From Oscillospiraceae bacterium (lineage in GTDB: Bacteria; Bacillota; Clostridia; Oscillospirales; Acutalibacteraceae): a stretch of 53,734 nucleotides of DNA. Under the pieces are notes generated by a model. That model did no database searches and had not been told where the DNA came from. It saw only the letters and a program-made list of their open reading frames with translations. Positions 16,113 to 24,824 of this stretch are shown in pieces. Location of the stretch: positions 1 through 53,734 of the forward strand of contig SVPD01000013.1 in NCBI GenBank assembly GCA_015066045.1, read 5' to 3'. The number at the start of each line of letters is the position of its first letter. Position 1 is the first letter of the stretch. A program made the translations under genes and the position numbers.

Positions 16113-16141
16113 TTGACTTTACTTCGGTAAAATGGTAAAGT
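16113..16141 (+). promoter_or_regulatory. Symporter promoter and putative operator
   Basis: TTGACT (16113-16118), a 17-bp spacer and TAAAGT (16136-16141). The spacer holds a perfect palindrome TTTAC-TTCG-GTAAA (16118-16131) overlapping the GGTAAAATGGTA motif also found before the GH43 gene. Confidence 0.55.
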
Positions 16142-16174
16142 ATATACATTATGATTAAACACAGGAGTGATAAA

Positions 16175-17860
16175 ATGGAACAAAAAATCCTTAAGCTGCT
16201 GGGTGTTAAGGGTACCTTTAAAAAAGATGTCGTCCCCATGATTAACTATAGCAGCGCAAACATCACAACGTCAGGCTCAGGCTATGTTATCAGTCTTTAT
16301 TTCACCCTCTTTCTGACAGGCGTTGTAAATCTTAAAACAGAGCAGGCTGCTATCGTTACCTTTATTGCAGGTATATGGGATGCGGTTATCGATCCCTTTA
16401 TAGGCATCATAACCGACAGAACCCGTTCGAAATACGGCAGACACAGACGTTATATTCTCTGGGCTATGCCTCTTTATGCTCTCAGCTTCGCATTACTGTG
16501 GAATTCCTACGGTATAGACGGTGCTGCGAGACCTACACAGGCTATCATCTATTTTACGGTGGTCTATGTGCTTTATAAAACGGCATACTCCTTCGTCGAT
16601 GTGCCTCATGTAGCTATGCTTCCCGAGCTTGCACCCGATTATGACCTGAGAACACAGTATAACTCCGTAGGTTACATTTTTAATTCCTTCGGTATGTTCC
16701 CGTCCTTCTTCCTTGCTATGGCTGTTCTCGCCGCATTCGGCTTCAGCGATCCCGAAAGCGGAGCAGAGTTCCCCATGCTTCTTATGGGTATAATTCTTGC
16801 TTTAGTGTATGCGGTATGTCTTGTGCACACCTTCAGAAAGACCAGAGAAAAGCCCTCTCTCGATATGGTGCTCGAAAAGTTTGACTTCAGATATTTCCTG
16901 TCAGAGTACGCTCTCGTTGTTAAAAATAAGGCCTTCAGACAGTACTTTGTTATGAGCCTTTTCTATAACACTGCATGTAACTTCTACCGTTCATCGCTTG
17001 TATTTTACATAAGATATATCGCACGTCTTATCAAACTTTACGGTCTTTTCACTACCATCGAGGGTGTATTCGAGGCATCGGCCTTCCCCTTTAACTATGC
17101 ACTGACCATAAAGCACGGAAAGAAAAAGTGTGCTAATGTTGTAACACCCCTTATGCTTATCGGCTTTGGCGTGTGTCTGTTTATGAACCCCACCGATGAA
17201 AACAGCGGCTCCTTCATCTGGACAGTCATTCTTATGCTTTCCGCCGTTTGCTATCCCTTCGGTAAATCAGGCATAGGCTATGCCGCCACAAACATCTTCC
17301 CCGACCTTTCTGATATCGATGAGGCTATAACGGGCAGAAGAAGAGAGGGTGTTATCGGTACCTTTAACACTCTTATCAAGACCTGTGTTTCCACCACCGT
17401 TCAGAGTCTGGTGCTTGTTATCCTCGGCCGCTTCGGTCTCGTAACCGGCAGTGAGGTTACTGAGTTTGAAAAAACAGGCTTACTTTATCAGCAGCCCGAC
17501 AGTGCGCTTTTAGGTGTACGTCTGTGTGTTGCCATTATCCCCATCGCTCTTACTCTTATTTCACTCTTCCTTCTTCATAAGTTCAAGATGAATAAGGCTC
17601 AGCACAGAATGATTTGTGCAGCGATTGCCACTAAGCACAGATACGGTAATGTTACCCTTACTGATGAGCAGATTAAAACCGTGGAAGAGATTTCAGGTCA
17701 GAAATATGAAAACACCTGGCTCGGTCAGAATAATGAGGGCGAGGAGCATAGGATAGAGGCCAACGAAGACGGCGAATATGATATTCTTATCGAAAAAGAG
17801 GCTGAAATGGCCGCTATCAGAGCCGGTAAAAAAGAAGCAGAAATTAAGGAGGCAGAATAA
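16175..17860 (+). CDS. GPH-family (MelB-like) sugar:cation symporter
   Basis: A 561-residue MFS transporter with about 12 membrane segments and a roughly 90-residue charged C-terminal tail. The glycoside-pentoside-hexuronide signature DAVIDPFIGIITDRTRSKYG followed by RHRRYILW is in the first cytoplasmic loop. I chose the ATG at 16175 rather than 16151 because AGGAG (16163-16167) lies 7 nt before it. It probably imports an oligosaccharide or glycoside that the neighbouring GH43-like enzyme cleaves inside the cell. It shares TAATG with the next gene. Confidence 0.88.
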   Translation: MEQKILKLLGVKGTFKKDVVPMINYSSANITTSGSGYVISLYFTLFLTGVVNLKTEQAAIVTFIAGIWDAVIDPFIGIITDRTRSKYGRHRRYILWAMPLYALSFALLWNSYGIDGAARPTQAIIYFTVVYVLYKTAYSFVDVPHVAMLPELAPDYDLRTQYNSVGYIFNSFGMFPSFFLAMAVLAAFGFSDPESGAEFPMLLMGIILALVYAVCLVHTFRKTREKPSLDMVLEKFDFRYFLSEYALVVKNKAFRQYFVMSLFYNTACNFYRSSLVFYIRYIARLIKLYGLFTTIEGVFEASAFPFNYALTIKHGKKKCANVVTPLMLIGFGVCLFMNPTDENSGSFIWTVILMLSAVCYPFGKSGIGYAATNIFPDLSDIDEAITGRRREGVIGTFNTLIKTCVSTTVQSLVLVILGRFGLVTGSEVTEFEKTGLLYQQPDSALLGVRLCVAIIPIALTLISLFLLHKFKMNKAQHRMICAAIATKHRYGNVTLTDEQIKTVEEISGQKYENTWLGQNNEGEEHRIEANEDGEYDILIEKEAEMAAIRAGKKEAEIKEAE

Positions 17861-18369
17861 TGAAAAAAGAATTAATTCTCGAGCTTGACCAAAAAGAACC
17901 TATTCCCGAGGCTAACGGCTGGAAAAAGAGCCTTAAGGCATTCCTTTTCTATCTCGTACAGTGGACATGGGGACTTCCCGTAAATGTGGTGGGCGGTCTT
18001 ATGTATCTTTATTTCACGAAGATTAAGGGCTACCGCTGGCAGCATTTCGGCTATGCCAGAATAGTTTATATGCCCTGGAATGCAGGCGGACTTTCTATGG
18101 GACTTTTCATATTTATGAAGGACCAGCATAAGAATAAAAAGTGGACACACGATGTAAGAATCCATGAATACGGTCACACCTGGCAGTGCCTTTTGTTAGG
18201 ACCTCTCTATTACATCGTTATCGCTCTTCCCTCTGTTATCTGGTGTAACTGCTTTGCAGGCTACAGAAAAAAGAATAACATTGCCTACGGTAAGCTTTAC
18301 TGCGAGGGCTGGGCAAATGCCTGGGGCAGAAAGTTCACCGGTATGGACCAGTTCGACAGAGACAGATGA
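17860..18369 (+). CDS. Small membrane protein with HExxH metalloprotease-like motif
   Basis: A 169-residue protein I cannot assign to a characterised family. Two or three hydrophobic segments (about 27-50, 63-84, 113-132) flank IHEYGHTWQ, in which His102, Glu103 and His106 form an HExxH zinc motif; YCEGWANAWGRKF follows near residue 148 and could give a third ligand. Its start codon overlaps the symporter stop (TAATG), so translation is coupled. It could be a membrane peptidase or a metal-binding accessory of the transporter; neither is shown. Confidence 0.75.
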   Translation: MKKELILELDQKEPIPEANGWKKSLKAFLFYLVQWTWGLPVNVVGGLMYLYFTKIKGYRWQHFGYARIVYMPWNAGGLSMGLFIFMKDQHKNKKWTHDVRIHEYGHTWQCLLLGPLYYIVIALPSVIWCNCFAGYRKKNNIAYGKLYCEGWANAWGRKFTGMDQFDRDR

Positions 18370-18460
18370 TCTGAATGCAGAATGCAGAACGCAGAACGGT
18401 GTGGAAGCTTTCGTGAAATAGCGAATGCTGCACCGCCTGCTTCACAAATCAAATAATATA

Positions 18461-18493
18461 GGGGATGTTGCACTTACTGCAACATCCCCTTTT
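18461..18493 (+). terminator. Terminator of the symporter operon
   Basis: A perfect 12-bp stem (GGGGATGTTGCA with TGCAACATCCCC, 5-nt loop) is followed by TTTT. It lies about 90 nt past the HExxH gene; the intervening bases hold short GCAGAA repeats and no gene. Confidence 0.85.
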
Positions 18494-18524
18494 GATTTTG
18501 GTGCATTTATTCGTGAAAATAATA

Positions 18525-18554
18525 TCCCACAGGAGCATCCGAAGTCTCTGTGGG
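18525..18554 (-). terminator. Terminator of pflBA
   Basis: An inverted repeat built on CCCACAG...CTGTGGG lies 28 nt beyond the pflA stop on the minus strand and is followed by a T-rich ATTATTTT stretch. Confidence 0.75.
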
Positions 18555-18582
18555 ATTGTTTTATTCAGAGTATACACTTGCA

Positions 18583-19278
18583 TTACAGAAGCTCTGAGAG
18601 CCTTTGCAGCCTTTCCTTATCCATCTGCTCAGTGCCTTTCAGAGGAAACTCTATTCCCATGCTTTCGTATTTCTCCAGACAGAGAGTGCGGAAGGGGAGA
18701 AGATCTGTTTTCGTAACACAGGTAAAGGGAGAAATCAGCTCACGGAGCTTTTTTATGTTCTCCTGAGTGTCGTTGATGCCGGGCACTACCACGTGTCTTA
18801 TCCACGTTTCTATGCCGTTTTCTTCGAGATAGGAAAGGAAGCTCATTGTCTTGCCGAGTGAGCCGCCGATATAGCTTTCATACTGCTTTTCATCGGTCAT
18901 CTTTATGTCTAAAAGAACCATATCAGTGAGCCTGAGAAGCCTTTTGGTGCTTTCGTCGAGAATGCAGCCCGAGGTGTCCAGAGCGATGTGCAGTCCCTTT
19001 TTTTTGAGCAGTGCAGCCACCTCGCAGAGAAACTCTGACTGCATACAGGGCTCACCGCCGGAAAAGGTTACACCGCCGCCCTTTATGTAGGGGTAAAGGC
19101 GGAGGATTTTTTCTGCGATTTCTTCGGCGGAAATCAGACTTTCCTCTTTCATTTCCCACGTGTCGGGATTATGACAGTAAACGCAGCGCAGGGGGCAGCC
19201 CTCGGTAAAAAGCACCGCCCTTACACCGGGCCCGTCCACTGTACCCATGGACTGCAGAGAGTGAATATAGCCCTTCAT
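18583..19278 (-). CDS. pflA: Pyruvate formate-lyase activating enzyme
   Basis: A 231-residue radical SAM enzyme that generates the glycyl radical on PflB. The cluster motif is Cys28-x3-Cys32-x2-Cys35 in EGCPLRCVYCHNPD, preceded by VDGPGVRAVLF. GGGVTFSGGEP and LDTSGC follow as in the family, and HVVVPGINDT appears near the C-terminus. Length is normal. The ATG lies 3 nt after the pflB stop codon, so the pair is cotranscribed and probably coupled. Confidence 0.96.
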   Translation of the reverse strand: MKGYIHSLQSMGTVDGPGVRAVLFTEGCPLRCVYCHNPDTWEMKEESLISAEEIAEKILRLYPYIKGGGVTFSGGEPCMQSEFLCEVAALLKKKGLHIALDTSGCILDESTKRLLRLTDMVLLDIKMTDEKQYESYIGGSLGKTMSFLSYLEENGIETWIRHVVVPGINDTQENIKKLRELISPFTCVTKTDLLPFRTLCLEKYESMGIEFPLKGTEQMDKERLQRLSELL

Positions 19279-19281
19279 CGC

Positions 19282-21519
19282 TTAAAATCTTTCGTGGAAG
19301 GTACGACTGATAACTTCCTTCTGCTGCTGCTTTGAAAGCTTGTGGAAATTAACCGCATAGCCGGAAACACGAATGGTGAGATTAGGATAAAGCTCGGGGT
19401 TTTCCATCGCATCCACCAGCTTCTGTCTGTCCAGCACATTTACGTTGATGTGGTGAGCCTTCTGTGCGAAATAGCCGTCGATAATGGAAACAAGATTATC
19501 CTTTCTCTCCCCGTCATTCTTGCCTAAAGCATCGGGAACGATGGAGAAGGTGTTCGAAATACCGTCACGGCAGGAGTCGTAGTTGAGCTTGGCCACAGAG
19601 TTGAGAGAGGCGAGAGCACCGTTCTTTTCTCTGTTATGCATGGGGTTGGCACCGGGAGCGAAGGGCTCGCCTGCCTTTCTGCCGTCGGGAGTGGTGCCTG
19701 TTTTCTGTCCGTAAACCACGTTGCTCGTGATGGTAAGAACGGAGAGTGTATGCTTGGCATCTCTGTAGGTGGGATTTTTACGCAGCTCCGTGATGAAGCG
19801 GTCGAGAAGCTCTTTGGCGATTTCGTCGGCACGGTCATCGTCGTTTCCGTAGGTGGGGAAATCACCCTCGGTGATGAAGTCGCAGATGATGCCTCTTTCG
19901 TCAAATACGGGAGTTACCTTGGCGTATTTGATGGCTGAAAGACTGTCTGTGATTACGGAAAGACCTGCCACGCCGAAGGCCATAACACGCTCCACATCTG
20001 TGTCGTGTAAGCCGAGCTCCGTTCTTTCATAAGCATATTTATCGTGCATAAAGTGAATGACGTTCATCGTGTCCACATATTCACCGGCCAGCCAGCTCAG
20101 GTAGTAGTCCAGACGGTGGCGGACATCCTCGTAGTCGAGAACACCCTTGCCTACGGGCTCTCTCTGAGGTCCGATTTCCATACCGTATTTCTCTTCCTTG
20201 CCGCCGTTGAGAGCCAGAAGAAGAACCTTGGGAAGGTTACATCTTGCTCCGAAAAACTGCATCTGCTTTCCGACCTTCATAGCACTTACGCAGCAGGCGA
20301 TAGCATAGTCATCGCCGTAGATGGGACGCATAAGGTCATCGTTTTCGTACTGGATAGAGTCGGTTTCGATGGAAACTCTGGCGCAGTAGCGCTTGAAATC
20401 CTCGGGTAATTTTTCGCTCCAGAGAATGGTGAGGTTGGGCTCGGGTGCAGAGCCGAGGTTATAAAGGGTGTGCAGGAAGCGGAAGGAGGTTTTGGTAACC
20501 AAAGTTCTTCCGTCCTTTCCCATACCGCCCACGGCCTCCGTAATCCACATGGGATCTCCGCCGAAAAGCTCGTTATATTCGGGTGTGCGAAGCTGTCTTA
20601 TCATACGCAGCTTCATTACGAACTGGTCGATAAGCTCCTGAGCACCCTTTTCGTCGAGTACACCGTTTCTCAGGTCACGCTCGATATAAATGTCGATAAA
20701 GGTGCTCGTTCTGCCGAGGGACATGGCGGCACCGTTCTGCTCCTTGTTTGCGGCCAGATATCCGAAATAAAGCCACTGTATAGCTTCTCTGGCGTTCGTG
20801 GCGGGGCGGGAAATATCCAGACCGTACATATCGGCCATTTCCTTGAGCTTGCCGAGGAAGTCGATCTGTTTGAAAAGCTCCTCTGAAAGTCTGATGTTTT
20901 CTTCGGTCATTCTTTTTCTGCCGAGTTCTTTTTTGTCTTTGATTTTTTCTTCGATGAGTGCATCCATGCCGTAAAGGGCGATTCTTCTGTAGTCACCGAT
21001 GATTCTTCCTCTGCCGTAGGCATCGGGCAGACCGGTAAGGATACCTGTATGTCTCATAGCACGCATGGAGTCGGTGTAAACTCTGAAAACACCGTCATTA
21101 TGGGTGGTTCTGTATAAAAATTCTCTTTCTATTCTTTCTGAAAGCTCGTAGCCGTAGGCATGGCAGGCACTTCTGGCCATACGTATGCCGCCGAAGGGGT
21201 TTACGCTTCTGACGAGGGGTGCGCCTGTCTGTAGACCTACAATAAGCTCATCCTCTTTTTTCAGATAAGCGGCAGGATAATGAGTCAGCGAGGATACGGT
21301 GGCAGTGTCGATGCCGATAACTCCGCCCTTTTCCTTTTCCTCCTTAAGCTTTTCCTCTAAAGCACAGTGAAGTCTTTTTGTTTTTTCCGTAGGCTCCTCG
21401 AGAAAGCTTTCGTCACCGATGTAAGGACGGTAGTTTTTCTGAATAAACTCTCTTACGTTGATTTCCTCACACCATTTACCTTCGATAAATCCGTTCCATT
21501 CTTTTGTAAATTTTTCCAT
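19282..21519 (-). CDS. pflB: Pyruvate formate-lyase
   Basis: A 745-residue glycyl-radical enzyme splitting pyruvate with CoA into acetyl-CoA and formate, the central anaerobic pyruvate step and a source of one-carbon units. The tandem catalytic cysteines are Cys409-Cys410 ([11 protein letters not shown]) and the radical glycine is Gly720 in [31 protein letters not shown] and [18 protein letters not shown] are classic Pfl segments. The ATG follows AAAGGAG. A ZTP riboswitch and promoter lie in its leader. Confidence 0.97.
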   Translation of the reverse strand: MEKFTKEWNGFIEGKWCEEINVREFIQKNYRPYIGDESFLEEPTEKTKRLHCALEEKLKEEKEKGGVIGIDTATVSSLTHYPAAYLKKEDELIVGLQTGAPLVRSVNPFGGIRMARSACHAYGYELSERIEREFLYRTTHNDGVFRVYTDSMRAMRHTGILTGLPDAYGRGRIIGDYRRIALYGMDALIEEKIKDKKELGRKRMTEENIRLSEELFKQIDFLGKLKEMADMYGLDISRPATNAREAIQWLYFGYLAANKEQNGAAMSLGRTSTFIDIYIERDLRNGVLDEKGAQELIDQFVMKLRMIRQLRTPEYNELFGGDPMWITEAVGGMGKDGRTLVTKTSFRFLHTLYNLGSAPEPNLTILWSEKLPEDFKRYCARVSIETDSIQYENDDLMRPIYGDDYAIACCVSAMKVGKQMQFFGARCNLPKVLLLALNGGKEEKYGMEIGPQREPVGKGVLDYEDVRHRLDYYLSWLAGEYVDTMNVIHFMHDKYAYERTELGLHDTDVERVMAFGVAGLSVITDSLSAIKYAKVTPVFDERGIICDFITEGDFPTYGNDDDRADEIAKELLDRFITELRKNPTYRDAKHTLSVLTITSNVVYGQKTGTTPDGRKAGEPFAPGANPMHNREKNGALASLNSVAKLNYDSCRDGISNTFSIVPDALGKNDGERKDNLVSIIDGYFAQKAHHINVNVLDRQKLVDAMENPELYPNLTIRVSGYAVNFHKLSKQQQKEVISRTFHERF

Positions 21520-21562
21520 GGTTTTCGCTCCTTTACAAATGAGAAAGTGTTTGAAAATATGA

Positions 21563-21665
21563 CAGGGCAGTTTTGCTTTACAAAACTGCCCAGACGGTCG
21601 GCTTATAATTCCCGTGCTCCCTATAGGTTTAACCCTATATATCCGTCAGTCACTCGGGAAGTTTT
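21563..21665 (-). promoter_or_regulatory. ZTP (pfl) riboswitch
   Basis: On the minus strand the leader reads CCCGAGTGACTGACGG, a hairpin with a TTAAAC-type loop, GGGAGCACGGG and then CCGACCGTCTGGGC. This is the order and sequence of the conserved core of the pfl/ZTP aptamer. The last GGGC also begins an 11-bp terminator-like stem (21565-21591), so aptamer and terminator are mutually exclusive. ZTP or ZMP, a signal of low 10-formyl-tetrahydrofolate, should switch pflBA on. Confidence 0.88.
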
Positions 21666-21683
21666 ATATTTTACTGTGTCTTT

Positions 21684-21714
21684 ATTCTATCATTTTTATT
21701 CCCTGTAAGTCAAG
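21684..21714 (-). promoter_or_regulatory. Promoter of pflBA
   Basis: Minus-strand TTGACT (21709-21714) and TAGAAT (21684-21689) with a 19-bp gap sit just upstream of the riboswitch. The -35 lies 8 bases beyond the stop codon of the upstream GH89 gene, with no terminator between. Confidence 0.6.
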
Positions 21715-21721
21715 ATAAAAA

Positions 21722-23824
21722 TTATATGATAGAAGAGTACTTTTGGGTTAATTTCTTGGTAAGTTCGACAGTATTTTCACTGCTTTTTTCTTTTACGGTA
21801 TAACCCTTTATAAAATCAAACTCGAATTTTTCCATTTCCTTCTGGAAATCGGTGGTATTATAGTCGTTTCTTTCGTTGTGGTTAAATGGCGTATCGGAAA
21901 TATGACTGCCGTCGGTGTCGAAATCCTCCTTCAGCCTGTCAAAGAACATATCCCAGCGGGGAAGATAGTAGTATCTGATAAGACCTGCCCATTCCTTCCA
22001 CGCATAGTCGAAAAGCTCGATTTCCGTGTGCGGACCCCAGATAGTGAGAAGCGTGACCTCGTTGAGTCGGAAAAGCTCCTTATGCTCCTCGCAGCAGGCG
22101 TTATCCAGTGCCTCTTTTATGTGGCCGTCGAGGGTAAGCTCCTCTCTGGTGGAAAGCAGACGGTCCGTGTCGAGGAGAATTTCACGGAATAAAGCAGTTT
22201 TTTCCTTGAAGGAAGCCATATCCTTTTCCCTAAAGGCTTTCATAATCTCAAAGTAGACCTCTTTAGCCTTGTTTGAAAGTGTCTGTCTGAGAATGTCGCA
22301 CACATCGAAGCTGTAGCCGTCCTTATGGGCTTTTTCGCTCTTTAAAAGCTCACAGAGAGCGGCGAAAAGCACCTTGTTGTCGTATCTGAGCTCCACATGG
22401 TCATTGGGAGCCGTGTGGTAGTAAGTGGTAGAGGGGCGGGCGGCGATGATGGAGCCGGTTTCTCTGCCGGTGCAGCTGCTGCGGTAGCAGCTTTCTCTGA
22501 GTAAATGCACCGCCTTTTTCAGACATTTCTCCTCACTTCCGTAGCGTCTTTCTGCGTAGTCATCGAGGAAGGCATCGAGGTCTGCCTCATCCTTTTCCGT
22601 CAGCATATAATATGCCAGCTCATAATAGAGGGGATTCTGGAAAAAGCCCTCGGGAAAAAGTCCCGTACCGATGCAGTTGGGATAGTCTTCTTTTCTCTTT
22701 TTATAGATGTTTTCGCCTAAAAGCTCTATGGAGCCGTGGAGAGAGTTTCTGTCACCGAAATTATGCAGAGTGCCCGCCACGAAATTATAGCCCATAAAGC
22801 CCTTCAGCTTTTCGCTCTTCGAAGCATCAAGGTCTAATATAATAAGTCTGTCCTTATCTACTGCCTTGACTATTTCCTCACGGAGAGACCAGCCCTGCAT
22901 AACCCAGATGCCGTCCTTATCGAAACCGGTATACATTCCTGAAATGGTTTTTCCCACATCACGGAGATAGTCGTCGCCGTCTACGGGAGGCTCATTTTCG
23001 TGGAAGGGATCGCAGGCATAAAGACCGTGAGCACCGAAAAGCTCCTTCTGCTTTTCTAAAAGGGCAGTACCCACCTTAGTGAAGGCCACATCAAGGGGAT
23101 CGAGCTGCACCGTGCCGGGAAATCCGCACCAGGTAGGAAGCTTCTGAAGTCCCTTTGCACCTATCTTTTCAGCCAAGGCAGCCGGTATGTGACCTGCGAA
23201 GCCCTGCTGAATGGGTGTCATACCGAGCTCCAGCTCTCTGTCGATAATCCTTTTACCGAGCTCAGCTCTCTTTTCTATGAATTTCACATCGGGAACGGAC
23301 ATAAAGGTGTCCAGATTTGTCATCATCTGCCAGGGGTAGTAGGAGGGGCCCGCCACGAAGGCAAGAGCATCCTTTTCACTCATGCCGAAATCACGCAGAG
23401 TATAGTAAATAACCGCCTCGTTGCCCACTACCGTAAGAGGCATATTTATGCCGTGCATAGCCATAAAGTCTATCTCTTTTTCCCATTTGTCCCACTGCCA
23501 TGAGCGCATGGAATAGCCGAAGGTGCAGTAGTTGAGATATGCTCTCTTTTTCTGCTCGATGACCTTCTTTGTCTTGCCCTCGGGTAGAGGAGCGGAAGAG
23601 ACCTCGAAGGAAGTGTTTCCGCAGTGAGAAAGGTTTACTCTGCAGTATTTTTTCAGGTAATCGTAGTAGCCCATAGCCTGACTTATCCTACAGTTACCCT
23701 TTATATGTATCTTTCCGTCAAGAGTATAATATTCGTAGTAGTCCTTGCCGTCGGCTCTCTCAGCCGTTTCGAGAGTGAAGCAGTCGGCGATAAGGGGAGA
23801 GTTTCTTCTGATAAGATTTTCCAT
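21722..23824 (-). CDS. Alpha-N-acetylglucosaminidase (GH89, NAGLU family)
   Basis: A 700-residue GH89 enzyme releasing terminal alpha-linked GlcNAc, as on gastric mucin or heparan fragments. Family stretches include LNYCTFGYSMRSWQWDKWEKEIDFMAMHGINMPL near residue 95, GPSYYPWQMMTNLD, the TWCGFPGTV segment, CDPFHENEPP carrying a candidate catalytic Glu, and WVMQGWSL. I see no clear signal peptide, so it may act on imported glycans or leave the cell another way. The ATG has AAGAGGTG upstream. It is a single gene ending at the pfl promoter. Confidence 0.92.
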   Translation of the reverse strand: MENLIRRNSPLIADCFTLETAERADGKDYYEYYTLDGKIHIKGNCRISQAMGYYDYLKKYCRVNLSHCGNTSFEVSSAPLPEGKTKKVIEQKKRAYLNYCTFGYSMRSWQWDKWEKEIDFMAMHGINMPLTVVGNEAVIYYTLRDFGMSEKDALAFVAGPSYYPWQMMTNLDTFMSVPDVKFIEKRAELGKRIIDRELELGMTPIQQGFAGHIPAALAEKIGAKGLQKLPTWCGFPGTVQLDPLDVAFTKVGTALLEKQKELFGAHGLYACDPFHENEPPVDGDDYLRDVGKTISGMYTGFDKDGIWVMQGWSLREEIVKAVDKDRLIILDLDASKSEKLKGFMGYNFVAGTLHNFGDRNSLHGSIELLGENIYKKRKEDYPNCIGTGLFPEGFFQNPLYYELAYYMLTEKDEADLDAFLDDYAERRYGSEEKCLKKAVHLLRESCYRSSCTGRETGSIIAARPSTTYYHTAPNDHVELRYDNKVLFAALCELLKSEKAHKDGYSFDVCDILRQTLSNKAKEVYFEIMKAFREKDMASFKEKTALFREILLDTDRLLSTREELTLDGHIKEALDNACCEEHKELFRLNEVTLLTIWGPHTEIELFDYAWKEWAGLIRYYYLPRWDMFFDRLKEDFDTDGSHISDTPFNHNERNDYNTTDFQKEMEKFEFDFIKGYTVKEKSSENTVELTKKLTQKYSSII

Positions 23825-23998
23825 TTTTTCTGCACCTCTTTATTTTGATAGGCTTAATATAACATATATTTTATAATCCGTAAATAGTAAAATTAAAAAT
23901 AGTAAAGCTCTCTCTGCGTAGATTGAGGTGGTATTATATTAATGCAGAATTAAAGTATTAACGGTAAAATATGTAATATAAAAGGAATGATTCGTAGG

Positions 23999-24018
23999 GA
24001 CATGGCGTGCCGTGTCCG
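23999..24018. repeat. Palindrome at the start of the small membrane gene
   Basis: GGACATGGCGTGCCGTGTCC is a near-perfect inverted repeat just before the ribosome binding site of the next gene. It resembles a common dispersed intergenic sequence of gut Clostridia; only one copy is in the window. Confidence 0.4.
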
Positions 24019-24042
24019 CAAAAAGATAAAGAGGTGATTGCC

Positions 24043-24480
24043 GTGCTTAAGAGATTTACTGTTAACACACTATGCTCTACTCTTGCTTTGATGCTGATGA
24101 GTGTGATATTCACTTGCATCGGTTTTCCGTTGATTGAATTAAAGCTTGCACCGCATTTTCTTGTACAGATTCTCTTTATTGCGGTACTGCTTATAGGCTT
24201 TTTTATCGGCGGCAGACTTTATTACAGAAATAGCCTAAGCATAATTTCTGTTGTGATTTTGCCTGTCGTTCTGTGTGCGGTTTTATATTTCATCGGCTTT
24301 GCCGTCCCTTACATCGGATATATAATTCAGTATCCCTCGCCTGTATGGATTGAAGCCTATGACTTATCCTTAGATTATGTGAACGAGCTTGATGTTATAA
24401 GGTATTATGCTGTATTAGTCGCTCATTATCTTGCTTGTGCTTTGTCATTATTCTTAGGTGCAAGAAAAAAGCAACGCTGA
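24043..24480 (+). CDS. Four-helix membrane protein of unknown function
   Basis: A 145-residue hydrophobic protein with four predicted membrane segments (about 10-30, 38-57, 64-88, 118-137) and a basic tail, KKQR. No motif allows a function. I prefer the GTG at 24043, preceded by AGAGGTGATT, over the upstream in-frame ATG at 24007, which lies within the palindrome. Its base composition is more AT-rich than its neighbours and it lacks a terminator before the lysine riboswitch. Confidence 0.6.
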   Translation: MLKRFTVNTLCSTLALMLMSVIFTCIGFPLIELKLAPHFLVQILFIAVLLIGFFIGGRLYYRNSLSIISVVILPVVLCAVLYFIGFAVPYIGYIIQYPSPVWIEAYDLSLDYVNELDVIRYYAVLVAHYLACALSLFLGARKKQR

Positions 24481-24560
24481 CTGTTATTTTTTCACTTTAC
24501 CCTATTGACACAATAAAAAATTAGTGCTAAAATCAACTAAAATAAAATATTTCAATTAAA

Positions 24561-24718
24561 GATAGAGGCGCGGTTTATCATCAGTAGCTTTATTTCATCG
24601 GGGATTTCGCACGTTCCTTTAAGGTGAAAGGGGTGACCGCCGAAGATGTCAGGCGAAAGACATTCTGGGCAAAGGGAATAAGAGCTCTTTGACTGTCGCT
24701 TATGCGGGGTGCTATTAT
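24561..24718 (+). promoter_or_regulatory. Lysine riboswitch (L box)
   Basis: GATAGAGGCGCGG opens the aptamer, AGTA follows, then GGGGTGACCGCCGAAGATGTC, CTGGGC, a GCTCTTTGACTGTC segment and GGGGTGCTAT closing P1. This is the conserved order of the lysine riboswitch core. It lies upstream of dapA, whose pathway makes lysine, so lysine binding should reduce expression. Confidence 0.92.
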
Positions 24719-24756
24719 AATTGTGTTACGGCTTGCAGTCGTATATTATCGGTTTT

Positions 24757-24790
24757 AAAAGCATTCGTTTTCCGAGTGCTTTATATTTTT
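24757..24790 (+). terminator. Regulated terminator of the lysine riboswitch
   Basis: AAAGCATTCG and CGAGTGCTTT pair around TTTTC (one wobble), followed by ATATTTTT. It lies 35 nt before dapA and is the likely expression platform. Confidence 0.75.
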
Positions 24791-24824
24791 GATTGAGATA
24801 TGAAAGTAAAGGAGTATCATTATT

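Noticed and set aside
18425-18766. 113-codon open frame after the HExxH gene
   Set aside because: Contains two terminators and runs antisense into pflA.
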